From: Anarhynchus alexandrinus
Lineage: Eukaryota; Chordata; Aves; Charadriiformes; Charadriidae
Length of the DNA: 64,000 bases
Direction of reading: 5' to 3'
NCBI GenBank assembly: GCA_008711295.1
Contig: VUYV01000212.1
Coordinates: 264,764-328,763, forward strand
In this document: positions 36,702 to 49,865 of the stretch, in pieces
Position numbering within the stretch: position 1 is the stretch's first letter
Layout of the letters: every line of letters starts with the position of its first letter
Position numbers and translations under genes: made by a program
The notes under the pieces: model-generated
Seen by the model: the letters and a program-made list of their open reading frames with translations, nothing else
Databases searched by the model: none
Told to the model about the DNA's origin: nothing

Positions 36702-37732
36702 ATAGAATCACAGAATCCTAGAATAGTTTAGGTTGGAAGGGACCTTTAAAGGTCATCCAGTCCAACACCCCTGCTATAGGTAGGGGCATCTTCAACTACA
36801 TCAGGTTGCTCAGAGCCCTGTCAAACCTGACCTTGAATGTTTCCAGGGACGGGGCATCTACCACCTCTCCAGGCACCCTGTTCCAGTGTTTCACCACCAT
36901 AACTGTAAAAAATGTCTTCATTTTATCTAGTTTTAATCTACCCTCTTTCAGTTTAAAACTGTTACCCCTTGTCCCATTACTGCACCCCTTGATAAAGAGT
37001 CCCTCCCCATCTTTCCTGTAGGCCCTCTTTAAGTACTGGAAGGCTGCTATAAGGTCTCCCCAGAGCCACCTCTTCTCCAGGCTGAACAGCCCCAACTCTC
37101 TCAGCCTGTCCTCATAGCAGAGGTGCTCCAGCCCTTGGGTCATTTTTGTGGCTTCCTCTGGACTCGCTCCAAAAGTTCCACGTCCTTCTTATGTTGGGGG
37201 TCCCAGAGCTGGACACAGTACTCCAGGTGGGGTCTCACCAGAGCAGAGTAGAGGGGCAGAATCACCTCCGTTGACCTGCTGGCCATGCTTCTTTTGATGC
37301 AGGCCAAGATGCTGTTAGCTTTCTGGGCTGTGAGTGCACATTGTTGGCTCATGTCCAGCTTTTCATCCACCAGTAGCCCCACGTCCTTCTTGGCAGGGCT
37401 CATGAGGTTCACATGGGTCCACTTCTTGAGCTTATCTAGGTCCCTCTGGATGGCATTCCATCCCTCAGNTTTATCCAGGTCCCTCTGGATGGCATTCCAT
37501 CCCTCAGGCGTGTCAACCACTCAGTTTGGTGTCATCTGCAAACTTGCTGGGGGTGCACTCGATCTCACTATGTCATTGATGAACATATTAAACAGTACTG
37601 GTCCTGATATGGACCGCTGAGGGACACCACTCATCACTGATCTCCATCTGGACATTGAGCTGTTGACCGCCACCCTCTGGATGCGACCACCCAACCAGTT
37701 ACTCATCCACCAAAGAGTCCATCCATCAATCC
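36702..37732 (-). mobile_element. CR1 LINE, 5'-truncated in the reverse transcriptase domain, minus strand
   Basis: This is the longest CR1 copy here. The left end has diverged octamers (ATAGAATCACAGAATCCTAG) and the 3' UTR signature TTAGGTTGGAAGGGACC. Moving right, the minus strand encodes the pol C-terminus ([41 protein letters not shown]), then [19 protein letters not shown], and upstream of it the reverse transcriptase segment with [15 protein letters not shown] and FINDI. The FADDT catalytic-site equivalent is present but lies in a shifted frame relative to the SGVPQ segment. The 5' break near 37732 removes the rest of the element. The copy is dead. Relative to the copy at 2800 the sequence through the EKDLG/VLVD region is shortened, and an assembly scar sits at 37432-37507. 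Confidence 0.95.
37432..37507. repeat. 37-bp direct duplication around one N (assembly scar)
   Basis: TTATCTAGGTCCCTCTGGAT... through CCATCCCTCAG is repeated right after a lone N at 37469, with one substitution. It adds a repeated [12 protein letters not shown] to the CR1 frame. Overlapping contig ends joined by a placeholder N explain it better than biology. Confidence 0.8.
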
Positions 37733-40700
37733 GTAGAATAGTATAGTACAGTAGTATCTGTTTTCCTCTAATTTGCATAGGGAATCATGAGCTCAAGAAA
37801 TTTCAAACATTGAGAGGAATATTGAAGGTACTTTGTTTAGGCTTATTTCCTCCCTTTGCAACAGATTTGAGGGGTGTGAAGCATTTATCTTGGACACTGA
37901 GTATAATTATAATTAATCATTTCCTTCTTTCTCCTTGGAGCAACATTCATTGACTTCTCTTCATTTTAAGGTATTTGGCTGACACAATTCAAATTTAATT
38001 ACTCTTTCTGCATGATAAACTCCAGTCCCGTGAGCAAATATGTCTCATTTTCAAGTTTGGCTAGACAGCAACAGTATAATAAAGACCTTTCCACCCCTGG
38101 TGCAGCCTGTAGCTTTTGAAATCTTTCCTAGACGACAGAACAGCCTCCCCAACATAGAACTTTCTCATAACATCTTTATTAAATAAACACCTAATCCTAA
38201 AACCCTGTAAACTAATAAACTGGCTGCCAATTATAATGACTTCTCCTGTCAGAATTGCTTGATGTGCAACCACAGCAGGTAAATGGCAATGTTGATGATG
38301 ACTTTCAAACTAAGGTTTACTAGGCGAGGATGAGAATTGTCACAGTCATTCTAAATACATTGTAGTTTTTTTCCCACCAAGTGAAAATTTCCAGTCTCTG
38401 AATAGCTGTAGTAATCTAATTTGTATAATCACTGGGTACAAATATCCAGACAGCAAATTCTGACAGGGTTGCTTGCGCTGTATAAATTCACACCTTGGCT
38501 TACTATGCACTACTTCCCTGCCCAGATTCAAACTAATACAGCAGTATTAAAGAAGAGCAGAATTCTTCTTTTAATTTTTACTTTTCAATAGCAGCTCCAA
38601 ATGTGAATTTCTATACTCTAATTCATCTTCAGATAGCCCTTAGCAACTGAGCAAAATATAGAGCTTTGCAGTATCGGGGGAGTCACTTTCAGTACACCTC
38701 AAAAATACTCAGACTGTCTTCCAGAAGAAGGAGGTCATGCAAAGACAAGGGGCATCTCTAGTCAGTCACATTTTCAGGCTGTTAGGAGGCAATTAAAATA
38801 TTCTGATCATAGGCTGCCAAAGCACAAGCACTAACAGTTGCAACTCCCTTAGGAAAATACGTCAGAAGCAGAAGATTTCTCAGACACGAGGCCAAGAGCA
38901 GCGTTTGACAGATATGCTCAGTCTGCAAGAGTCAGATGAAGGGAAGTACAAGAAACAGTTTATGCCCTGTAAAACCGGCAACGTAGCCAGACTTTTCCTT
39001 CCACGAGTTTTAACCCATGAACCCCAGTAGCTGTTCACCTCTTTCTTGCTCAAACTGAGATAGGTATCAGGCAGGTACCAAGCACGTGCCAACTGCTTCT
39101 TTCAATGCGGGCTACAAGTGATCAGCACATCTCTATTAATACCAATTTTGACGTAAAACCCCAAAGTAAAGAAACAAGTGGTGGTAACATAAAAAATAAA
39201 CAGACAATTTTAATGACAAATAAGTTACTCTCCCAATACATAAAAAAGACTAAAATTGGCAAAAAGATTTGAAATAAAATTAGCACCAGAGAATTCAGCA
39301 AACACTGCATTTTGACTTCGCTGCTCAGGAAGGGCCCAGTGTTGAGCTGGACCTATTTTATACATCCTATTTATTTCTTAAATGAGTTAATTTTGCATCC
39401 ACTTTTTCTAGGAAATTCTAAGCAGGAGTGCAACAAGGTTGGATAAAGGATCAGTCTTGTTCAAGTTCTGTTGCACCAGTGAAGAGTGTGGCTATTAGCG
39501 CTGGTTAGTTCAGCTTTCACATACCACGAACCTTTTAACAGAATCATATTTAACAGAAAAGCACCACAATCCTTACTGGGATGCTACCAAAGAAGTAGTA
39601 GACACCAGGGGTTCAGTTCTTACATTGTGCTTACAAGGACAGATAATCCAGATATTTAATTATAATGCTTTGAACTAAGGCTGGCTGGCTGACTGGGAGA
39701 ATATAAACCGAATCCTAAAACATCACAAAAACTGTTGGCTGACAGCATTCAGGGTTCTTGTTTTGTTGGGGTTTTTTAACTAACCTGAACAACATGTCAG
39801 AGAATTCTCCAGTTACCTACTTAAACAGGCAACATTCAGAAGAAGTTGTACACCACCACACACTGAATTCACCTTCATTGCTTATTTAAGCCAGGAACTC
39901 AGAAGAAACTGCACGTTGCTTTTAATCAGCCAAGATACAGCTCTGAGAGAGCACCACGGAAATAGAGAAAAGGCAAAATAGATGGTATTTGCATATATCA
40001 CATGAAACTAGGCTGTGTTGCAGCATGTAGTGTAGGCATAGGTGTTGAATGTCAGCCGACTTACATTTTTCTCAAGGTGACATTGGTGCTTGTCTTGCCA
40101 AATGTGATACAACTGACAAGTGCTTTCATGTAAGGGGGTTCTATCCGTCCCATCACCTTGTCAAGTAGAGTGAAGGCAAACTCCAGCATATTCCTTCCTC
40201 AAGTGATGAGGTGGTTTCAGGAGTCATTAAAAGTCACAAAGTTGCACTGTAGCAATGTGCCATGCATACTAGATGAACTCCGTCAAGGCTGTCTTCCTCA
40301 GGTCTGGTGAAAGCTCCAGCTCCCAGCCCTCTGGGCTCCCATTCAGACCCAGACCCAGAACCTAGGTAAACTCTGGACTTGTTTTTTTAATGTACCTCTC
40401 AAATTTTCTTGAGAACTGTAAATATCACTTTGGCCAGTCTCACTGCTGCTTGCTTTCTCATTAGACAAGTATCTAACAGCTCTTTTTTACCCAGAGTACT
40501 CCCAAACATAAGACAACGATCAATGCTATCCTGGTGTCAGCTTTCCCTGCAGCTATCTCCATAATGATACTGTCTTTCCTAGCGATAGTGGTAAACAACT
40601 TAGAAGGAAAAATATGCTTCTTATACACCACTTTATCTATCTTAGATTTTAATTTTTCACAACAGAAGGCTGACATGCATCACAGGCATGCTTACAGAGT

Positions 40701-41275
40701 GCCATGGAAGATACGAAAGCAAAATTATTGTAAAACATTTTTATGAAAGAAAAATAATCCAAAACACAATCCATTTTAAAAGCAGTCTGGAGAGATGCTA
40801 TTACTGGTCTTCACTTCATTTATATAATCTTACCGGGCTGAAACGTTTGGCTCGCAGCTAAGTTCCTTAGTGTTACATGATGATGGTAAGTATGATTGAG
40901 AATTCCAGCTACATAACATCATGCCGTTTCCTGTGCCCAGTGAGGTGTTCCTTAATTGGATTACGTCGTAAAGCGCAGATTCTAAACTAATGGAGAAAAT
41001 TTGTTTCCCTTTAAATAGCTATTTGATTTACAACTTCGCTTGTTTTTAGGTTTAAGGCAGCATAAGTCTACACAATAATAGTAATATTAAATAAGGTACC
41101 CTTAACAAAACATTAAAGCCAAGCAAAGTGTCAAACCATGGGCTCAAGGGGGATTCCAAATATTATAGTGTGTCCCTTCTATATGGAAAAGAGGAAAATT
41201 AGTATTACCAAATTTCATGTTATTTTTCTTATTAAGTATCTAAAAGCAGCTAAGGCTCACATTTTTTAGTGAAAG

Positions 41276-41302
41276 TGGATATATAAAATGTTTATATATC
41301 CA
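41276..41302. repeat. perfect 12-bp inverted repeat with 3-base loop
   Basis: TGGATATATAAA (41276-41287) and TTTATATATCCA (41291-41302) flank the loop ATG. The AT-rich arms are prone to cruciform formation. No gene context gives it a role. Confidence 0.6.
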
Positions 41303-43845
41303 TATAGTGGTGGATGACAGAAACCTTTACTGATAGACTATCCTGATTCCAGGGTTATCATCTGTTGGCTCTATCGTGTAAAAACAGTAGTTTTAAGAAC
41401 TATGTTCTCTAACTTTTAGGAAAAACAGAAAATCACATAAAATATCTCAGTGCTCCTAAACTATTTGAGTAATAAAACCTAAGGACACATGAGCAATGTA
41501 AAGTCTACCTATAATGAAATACAAGACACTTTTTTTTTTTGGTAAAGTACGTACTTGGACTCTTTTCTAATTTTTGTACTTCAAGAAACATTTTCCTCTG
41601 CTGACACTGGTAAGATTCCCACTACCAAGAAAAGCAATAGGGCTGTACTCAGAAGCAGAGACACACAGACAAAACAACGAAAGTGCAAAAAAGTTTAATT
41701 TCTCCATATGGTTATCTAATTTGTTTCAAATAAAGATATTTTTGTATGTATATATTCTGGAAAATAATGTCAATAAAATTCTAAAATGGATTAGTAGAAT
41801 CACATTAAACTGCCCTGCATATATGTGTTTATCCTAGTCAGTTATGATTATTTATGAAAGACCAAATAAAGCTATTTTCTTTCTGAATAAGAATATGTAC
41901 ACAGTACTTGAATGTCACTGAGTTAATCCCCTTTATTGCACCTTGTTTTCTTGAGTTCTCACACTTAAGAAAGATATTTGGTTTTACAAAAAATTATAAA
42001 ATCAAGCACGTGATTTTTTTAAAAAACTGTCCTTTTAATAACACATTTTCAACAAACAGTACACAGTTTAAGAATGTTGAATTAAAGTCTTGATAAATCT
42101 CTCCTTGAATTTGTCTGTATACCTCAGATGGTCTTAATTAATACGCTATTTGTTGATGTGCAAGATGTTAAATTATTCTGTTAACCAGAAAAAAAGGACA
42201 TGCTATTGTGCATTTGCAAATGTCAACTTTTAAAATAATGAACCCATATTTCTGAATTTCAGCTTGTTTTTCACTCCAGTTTGAGAACGATGAAACAATC
42301 CTACTTCAAGATTTATAACAACAGCTGTGCGAGTTACGAAAGCACAGAAGTGTTATTTGGAGTACATGAAGACTGTAACTTTGCCTCACTCTAACTTCAA
42401 AACAGCTGAGCATAATTTGCTTAATTTTTTCTGAAGACTGGAGGTTGTAGCTGAGGCCAGGCATAGAAAATGTCAGGCAAAAATCTATCTCAGAAGCTTA
42501 CAAGCAGATATATCACTCAATTAGAATGAATAAGTTAGAAAGACTTCAATGATCACGACAAACTGACAATGCAGCTGGATTTTAATGGAAATTTCAAAGG
42601 TAAAAATCACATAATATTATACGGAAACATATTTTGCCACACCATGACTCCACCATATGGAAGGAGTCATGTTACACCAGCTTCTCCAGTTTCTTTTCTT
42701 TTCTTTTTTTTTTTAATCAGAGCAATATCAAATCATTTTGACATCATTCTTACATCAGGACAAACAAACAAAATAAACATTTATTGTGTTCTCCCATTTG
42801 GCAATGTTTGGTGTAATTTAATGTGACTCATGAGATTGGATATTCACGAAGACTCACAAGCTTCAGCATTTGTACCCCATCCTAGAAATACCTTCTGATT
42901 TACTCTGCCTTCGTTCCTGCACTGAATCCTGCTTTCTCCTATGCCAAGGTGCACATCATACTGTAAGAGCAAGGTTATTTGAAATCAATAATGAATCAAT
43001 TTCTAGTCAATACCCAAAAGCATAAAACCAAAAGAAGAACCGCTATAGTCAAAGAACAATGTGAAAGGGTGGTAGAAAAGCAGACAAAGAGTTTAGTTCT
43101 GGGGTCTGGACCAGCAGATAGGATGCAAATAAGAGAAGGGAATAAAAGGTGCAGAATGTCCATGTTCATGGCTGATGTGAAAGGAAACAGGCCTAAAATG
43201 ATGAAGATAAAACCCGGTCATCCCTTGTGGTAGCAGGGAGAATTCCGCATTCTATTATCCAATCGATATTAGGAATCAATGCAAAATATCCCCATGAATA
43301 TACGAATCAGCTTTAGCTTATGCATGTTTCCAGCTTTGTTAATGTTAAGGAAGTAAACACGGCAATTGGACATGGATGTTTTTGTGGCATTAAGCATTTG
43401 TTTTTTAAAATACTTTCATACTGGAGAATAGCAAATGTCATACAATAATTGATTCAGCAAATGCAGCTTTTTGTCCTGTGAGACTGAAAACCATTACTGA
43501 TTTTCTTAATTCTATAACAACTACTTTTAGAATGATGTCTACCAACTCTTGATTTATAATTTATCAACAACTGAGTAAGAGGCTTTCAAATTTGTGCTGC
43601 ATTGGATAGATTGTATGCAAACCACACGGTAGTGTTACGATGCACTTTTTAAGCGACTCTTACAGTTAGGTTTCTCATAGTTTTAGAATTACTGCTGAAT
43701 TCCAAATTAATTTTCCACAATAATTCACTGAACTTACAGTTTATTTGTCTTATGAATGTTCCTGCCAGTAAGTGTCTAGACAATTTCAGAAAAGCAAAAG
43801 AAAAGTAGAGGGAGTGGAGACACAGCTAACCAGTGTTTGGTTCAG

Positions 43846-43867
43846 AGACTCTCTCTTCAGAGAGTCT
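43846..43867. repeat. perfect 9-bp inverted repeat with CTTC loop
   Basis: AGACTCTCT and AGAGAGTCT flank the four-base loop CTTC. It is a small hairpin without further context. Confidence 0.5.
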
Positions 43868-44496
43868 TTCAGAAATACTTTTTGCCTGTAATCAAAGCTG
43901 CCAACTCTCATGTTTCCATCAAGATTTATAAAATTCCTCCCACAAACACCACAGTTCTTGAAATCAAATGCATACCCAGGAACATCCTCTTTCATTTAAA
44001 ATTAAACTCCTCTTCAGCAAACTAAAGTTCAAAACCAGAAGACAAACAAAAATAAAAGATACCTTATCTGTAAACATCTTATGAAATTAAGCCAAACTGA
44101 AGACTTTAATGAGGAGGGGTAAAAGTGTTACTCTTCTGCAAGATCATGGTTGTCACAGCTGTGATTGGGATAGCCATACATTAATACTCAGGTAAACCAA
44201 AAGTATGTAAGCACAGCTTAAAACCAGCTGCAGTAGAAGCAAGAATCAATTAAAAACTCTACAAATGATTTATATTAACCTGACATGCTAAAAAATTGTT
44301 GAATTGCAAAAGTCATGGGTGGTAAATGGGAAAACCACAAGATAATGAAAAATAAAGGAATAAGATGTACAAAATGAACAAACTGCATGGATTTATGAGA
44401 ACAAAGAGACCATTTACCAAACGTTAGATGTACAAGTTAAAGCAGATTACAGTCTTCCTCAGCAATTGGCACTTAAATAGCAAAAACTTCCAGGTC

Positions 44497-45309
44497 TTCT
44501 ATATCTGGACCAATGGGCTGAGGCCAATGGTATGAGATTCAACAAGGCCAAGTGCTGGGTCCTGCACTGGGGTCACAACAACCCCATGCAGCGCTACAGG
44601 CTTGGGGTGGAGTGGCTCGAAAGCTGCCCAGCAGAAAAGGACCTGGGGGTGTTGGTGGACAGCCGGCTGAATACGAGCCGGCAGTGTGCCCAGGTGGGCA
44701 AGAAGGCCAACGACATTCTGGCCTTTATCAGGAATAGCGTGGTGAGCAGGACTAGAGAAGCTATCATCCCCCTGTACTCGGCACTGGCGAGGCCCCACCT
44801 CGAGTACTGTGTTCAATTTTGGGCCTCTCCCTACAAGACAGAAATTGAGGTTCTGAAGGATGTCCAGAGAAGGGCTACAAAGTTGGTGAGGGGTCTGGAG
44901 GACAAATCTTATGAGGAATGACTGAGGGAACAGGGGTTGTTTAGCCTGGAGAAGAGGAGGCTGTGGGGAGACCTTATCACCCTCTACAACTACCTGAAAG
45001 GGGGTTGTAAAGAGGTGGGGGCTGACATCTTCTCCCTGGTGACAAGTGACAGGACGAGAGGAAATGGGAAAGGGGAGGTTCAGATTGGATATTAGGAAAC
45101 ATTTTTTCACTGAAAGGGTTATTAAACATTGGAATAGGCTGCCCAGGGAGGTGGTGGATTCACCATCCCTGGAGGTGTTTAAAAAAGGGTAGATGTGGTA
45201 CTTAGGGATGTGGTTTACAAGTGTTTTTGTCAGGGTAGGTTAATGGTTGGACTTGATGATCTTAAAAGTCCCTTCCAACCTCAGCAATTCTATGATTCTA
45301 TGATTCTAT
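44497..45309 (+). mobile_element. CR1 LINE, 5'-truncated, + strand
   Basis: The element enters abruptly near 44497 inside the pol C-terminal region and runs to its 3' end with about three TTCTATGA octamers at 45286-45309. The frame at 44532-44921 shows [46 protein letters not shown] and [13 protein letters not shown], then a TGA at the start of the next conserved block. The FSLEK-, WGDLI- and FFTE-type segments follow in the DNA in other frames. The 3' UTR (GTGGTACTTAGGGATGTGG, GGTTGGACTTGATGATCTT, CCCTTCCAACCTCAGCAATT) differs from that of the copies at 2800 and 36702, so it is another subfamily. The intact octamer tail suggests it is younger than most others here. Confidence 0.95.
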
Positions 45310-46888
45310 AAGAAAGACACTCTTTACCTAAGAAATAATTAGTTCAATATAAGAAACACAAATGTGTATGTCCTCTGTGTAAACCATGCCTGATTTTGTT
45401 TGTAACTATCTCTTGAACTATGCCTTTCCTGTTCCATTTTCTGGGTTATGAAATAAAGTCCATATTTGTGACTGACTTATCCCAGTTCCACTTTTATTTA
45501 TTACAGTGTGAACCAACAGTAGGATCAGAGTTTGACATGCTATTTGGATTGGGTTCCTATCTTAGACTGCAAACTCAGAATCATCGATCTTGCACAACAT
45601 TTGCTCTTTCTTTTGGGTTAAAATAGTTCTGCTCTTGCCAAGTAATACTCCAGATGCCTCATCTCCTATGAGTCCACATCAGTGTGCTAGCTTGTAGGGC
45701 ATAAATGAACATTACCTATTGACACATACATATTTAGAGACGTCCACAGTATGAAAATTCTTTCTGCACACTTTGGCCCGGATTCCAGCTCTCAGTTAAA
45801 AAGATGCAGCTTGTCACATGTGTTTTAAATTCTTCAGTGGGGCGAAGTTACCATTGCAAGCTGAAGCAGCCCCTGCCAGTTTCAGTTCAGCCACAGCCCA
45901 CAGGGATAGAGCTATTCTAGGATGAAGTATTCTTAAGTGATATGAATCCACTAGCTAAAAAAAAAATAGCGCTGTGGTGTTTTATTTGCATTGTATACAA
46001 GTACTATACATGTAACCAAATTTAAATGTCTTGAAGGCCCCTCAAAGTAGCAAAGATATAAATCTAATCTATGTGGTGATGCTCCTTATTTTTTCCACAA
46101 ATAAATGGTGTTAGCCAAATGTTTTTAACAGACACCAAAAGATTAAAAGGCTAGGACAATCGTTCTAGGATAGAAAAATGTACCATGACTTCAGGCTTTG
46201 CGAAAGTATTAACCTCCACCAACTGAAATTTTTGCCTCTCAAAATCAAGAAAAACATCACTTCTTGTATTTAAATATGACACATTTAAGAAATAAAAAAA
46301 AAAGAGAAACATGATTTCTATCTGCATCTTATGTGAAGTTCAAAAATACTATCTCATCAGTGGTTTTCAAAATAAGGTCAAGACTGGGGTTAGATACAAG
46401 TTAATCTGCCACTTGCTAAGCTAAATAAAAAGCTAAATACTTAAACAGTAAAGGAAGAACAGAACTGCTTTGCACATGATGTTATGCCATTGCACTGTTG
46501 CAAAAAATGGCCTGATGTAATACTACAAAGTCTTTAAACAAAGAGGAATAGCCTGAATGTAAGTAGCCATATATCTCTTCTCAAACAAATAGACTAATTC
46601 AAGACTTTTCTCACAGAACTGTTTGTTTGGGTTTTTTTTCTTAATTTCAGATTCGTATTATTCAGAAACACATGGGCTTATATCAGAGCATGTCCTGGCC
46701 TGAGTTATATTCCCAGCTGTGTCTGGTGATCAACCAAATCACTGTCCCTATTTAGCCATGGTGGGATGGGGTGCGGTGTTCTTATCTTATTCTACCTTAC
46801 CTATTTAAACTGTGAGCTCTTCTTTGCAATGGCTCCCACTCCTACAATGGGTTTGTAGAGCAGCAGCACAACTGGGTCTGAACCTAGT
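45310..46888. other. AT-rich DNA without recognisable gene
   Basis: Between two + strand CR1 copies. No feature recognised. Confidence 0.5.
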
Positions 46889-46920
46889 GCACTGAAAAGC
46901 GCACTGAAAAGTGCACTTTG
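46889..46920. repeat. 12-bp tandem repeat at the left edge of a CR1 fragment
   Basis: GCACTGAAAAGC, GCACTGAAAAGT and a partial third unit GCACTTTG occur head to tail and run into the CR1 fragment. They could be a slippage product at the insertion junction. Confidence 0.55.
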
Positions 46921-47112
46921 AGGGTGCTAAGGCACAGGAACAGGTTGTCCAGAGAGGTTGTGGATGCCCCATCCCTGGAGGTGTTTAAGGCCAGGCTGGA
47001 TGTGGCCTTGGGCAACCTGGTCTAGTGGGAGGTGTCCCTGTCTCTGGCAGGGGGGTTGGAACTCAATGATCTTCAAGGTCCTTTCCAACCTAAACCATTC
47101 TATGATTCTAAT
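46913..47112 (+). mobile_element. short CR1 3' fragment, + strand
   Basis: Only the last ~200 bp of a CR1 are present: the end of the pol frame (CACAGGAACAGGTTGTCCAG, GAGGTTGTGGATGCCCCATC, GGAGGTGTTTAAGGCCAGGC), then the 3' UTR (GGTTGGAACTCAATGATCTT, CTTTCCAACCTAAACCATTC) and one to two octamers. Its 3' UTR differs from that of the element 1.6 kb upstream, which makes it a separate insertion of another subfamily. It has no coding potential. Confidence 0.92.
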
Positions 47113-49865
47113 TTGAGTCTCCTGTAGTAGCATATTAAACATGTTTTAAAAGCACTTCAAACAATGCATCCTGGAAAAAATCCAAAAGGCAGAAAAGATA
47201 CAGATGAATATTTATGATAAATACAGAAAACTCCTTAAGAAACCTGGTGAAACACTGTGCTTATTCATTTCAAAGGCCCCAGAGCAAGCTGGTTTGATTC
47301 ACGATTTCAAATTGGTGAGCACTCGCAGTGGTACTGCTTTGTCTAATAGTTCCAAAAGCTGCTTATTAGTCCAGCTTTGTACTGAAATGCCAGAGCTCTT
47401 CTGGTAGAATTGAGTGCATGAGCACAGAAGAAAAATACTGGACCATTTTAGGAAGTTGGATGACAATTACTGCAGTATAGAAAGCCTTCTAAAAAAAAAA
47501 CAAAAAATAAAGCTTATAATTTAGCCACAACCAAGTGATTACAGCAGATTTGTAAAAAAACCTTCAAAATACGATGAAAATTTGTTTCATTTTTTAAACA
47601 TTGCAGGCACTATAAAAAAGCATATCCAATATTTTGCTGTGGCCTTCTCGGCCGTCTATCAACACACATACCCTCACAAAGACAGAAAATGGCACATTGA
47701 AGAGATCAGCTATAATTTCAAGCTTTCAGCCAAGGGCGAAACTTCTTATGGCTCCATTGTTTCCATGGACATAAGTAGCATAAAATCATATAATAAGAAA
47801 AGTTATTACAAGTGTATGTTACTCAACAAATGCTAACATGACTATATTAGGTACTGGACTACACAGCAGTTCTGGGTGACACTGTTTAGAGGTGTTGTTG
47901 AATATGATAAACAACTAAGATGTGATTATTTTTTTTTGTTAGTCTGTGAAATGAAACAGGTATAAATTGGTTAAATCTGTGGTGAAAAAATGAGATATTA
48001 AAAAAATTTACAAAAAGCATTAAATACCTGTAAAACAACTTTTCAACCTCCAAGTAAATCTTTAACCACAATAACTATTTTATTTTCCATTTGTAAGGAT
48101 TATTGAAAATGAAGTAAAAGTACAATGACCACTGGGCTGGTTTCTTCTGCTGTATCACCAGTAAGAATATGCAAGAAGAACTTATTAGTTTATTTTTATT
48201 ACACTGTGGATTTTTCACCAGAGGTTTGTAAAGACACTGTTTTTCTCTTCTATGGCTGTGCTATGACCCCAAAAAAGTTCAAAGAAAGATTCAGATATCA
48301 TGGATAAACTTTTTGGTTGTCTTTAAATCTCAACTTCAAAAATTAACTCAGCTCATGTTCTTAGAAGAATTAATGGAAAGTGCTAAATATCTTTAAAGAT
48401 CTGGCCTCTATTTTCTTCAGAATCTCAGTCTCATTGAAAGTCTTAAGTACTTCTGATATTTATTACCCAGAAAAACCTCAGTATGTTTGTCTGAGATGCT
48501 CAGTGATACGCTAGTAGAGGAAGAATAGATTTTTAAGGATTATACCTAGACTACTTTTGTCTTCAAAACTGTTGTGCGTTTATTAGCAGTCTTTTTATAT
48601 TAATTTTAGCTAAATTTACCATCACCTGTCAATAGTTAAAACAGAATTAGCGAAGACAGTGATGAATGCATACAGGTATAAAGAGATAACTTGGGAGAAG
48701 TTTATACTTATTAGCAACCGCTAGTAAATCATGACAGACTAAAGTCTTTCCTCATTCTTTCTCTTGGTAAATCCTCATCTGCAAAATGCCTCCATATTTC
48801 ACATACAACTTCTTCACCTTAACCTTCTTTATGACAAAGATTATTTGAACTAGGATAAAGCTTTTACAAGCTATGTCCAAATACTCACATTTTTTAATAT
48901 AGAGAGTTATACCAAACCTTGCTTTAATTTGCATAATTCTAAATATTTTTTTCTAATTTCTTGCTTTCAGAGGAGGAGCTAAAAGGTAGGAAAAGAAACA
49001 GCTGGATACAAGGGTATCAGAAATAGGAACAAAATTCAGTTTTGTCAACAGTATATTAATCATTTCAAAGGAGTAATAAAGAGCTTGAAAACAGTATGAA
49101 AATGACCTTCTGACATGATAAAAAAGGTAGCCAGGTTCTGGCAGAAGGGTGCACTGCTCTGTGCAGCAAGACAGTGCTTTTTCTTTTCTCATCACAGCTC
49201 TCCAATCACAAGCCTCCTTAGGCCTGCAGCAAAATGCTTCTTGGAGCTTGTTTCTCACTGAACTGGATACAAGTGTTTTCATAAGCTAAATTTGCTTTGT
49301 TCTCTGTGCAGTTCTAAAGTTGCTGGTCCTGCTGCCAATAAAACAAAATATAATGAAAGCTCTCTAGAGTCTTTAGAGAGCTGGAGGCTCCAGAGATGAA
49401 GGAAGAAGCACTGTTGCTGTTTTACAGAAAGAAAAGCAGTGGTATGGAGAATGAAGTGACTTCTCAAAATGCACTTAGCTAGTGGTAAAGCCAGAAATAC
49501 AATGAAGTAAATACTCATGCAGAACAAACGTAGGAAAAAAAAAAAAAGAGTAAAATAGAGACAAGGATAATCTCTTCCTCCCTCACCCTTTATAAAATAA
49601 CATCCACTTCTAAAATCTTAGATATTATTGGGATGTTTGGGGAAATCTGGAGCATAAATTCAATCCCTTCAAGTCATTTCAGTAACTCATGACTCTTATG
49701 GTAGTTCTGCCAGTTCGACTCGCTCCTAACCTACTGCATTCCTACCATGATGTTGAATTGGCTATTGTAGTAGTCTAAACAAAACATTCTTCCAGTTGCC
49801 TTCCTTGGCTTATGGCCCCAGCATTTATTATGCTATAGCAAGCAGCATTAGGAAGGTAAACAGCT
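47113..49865. other. AT-rich DNA without recognisable gene
   Basis: No supportable gene or repeat family. Open frames are up to 109 codons (49282-48953 minus) and unremarkable. A run of about fourteen A at 49534-49547 is the only low-complexity item of note. Confidence 0.5.

Larger units (their letters stand above)
37733..44496. other. AT-rich DNA without recognisable gene
   Basis: Single-copy-looking DNA with open frames below 90 codons and no recognisable coding, RNA or repeat signature. Two perfect hairpins (41276-41302 and 43846-43867) are listed separately. Confidence 0.5.

Noticed and set aside
38290..38400. Box C-like TGATGATGA with distant CTGA, possible C/D snoRNA
   Set aside because: Spacing is too long and there is no terminal stem. 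Similar TGATGA words at 13600, 52300 and 61626 also lack partners.
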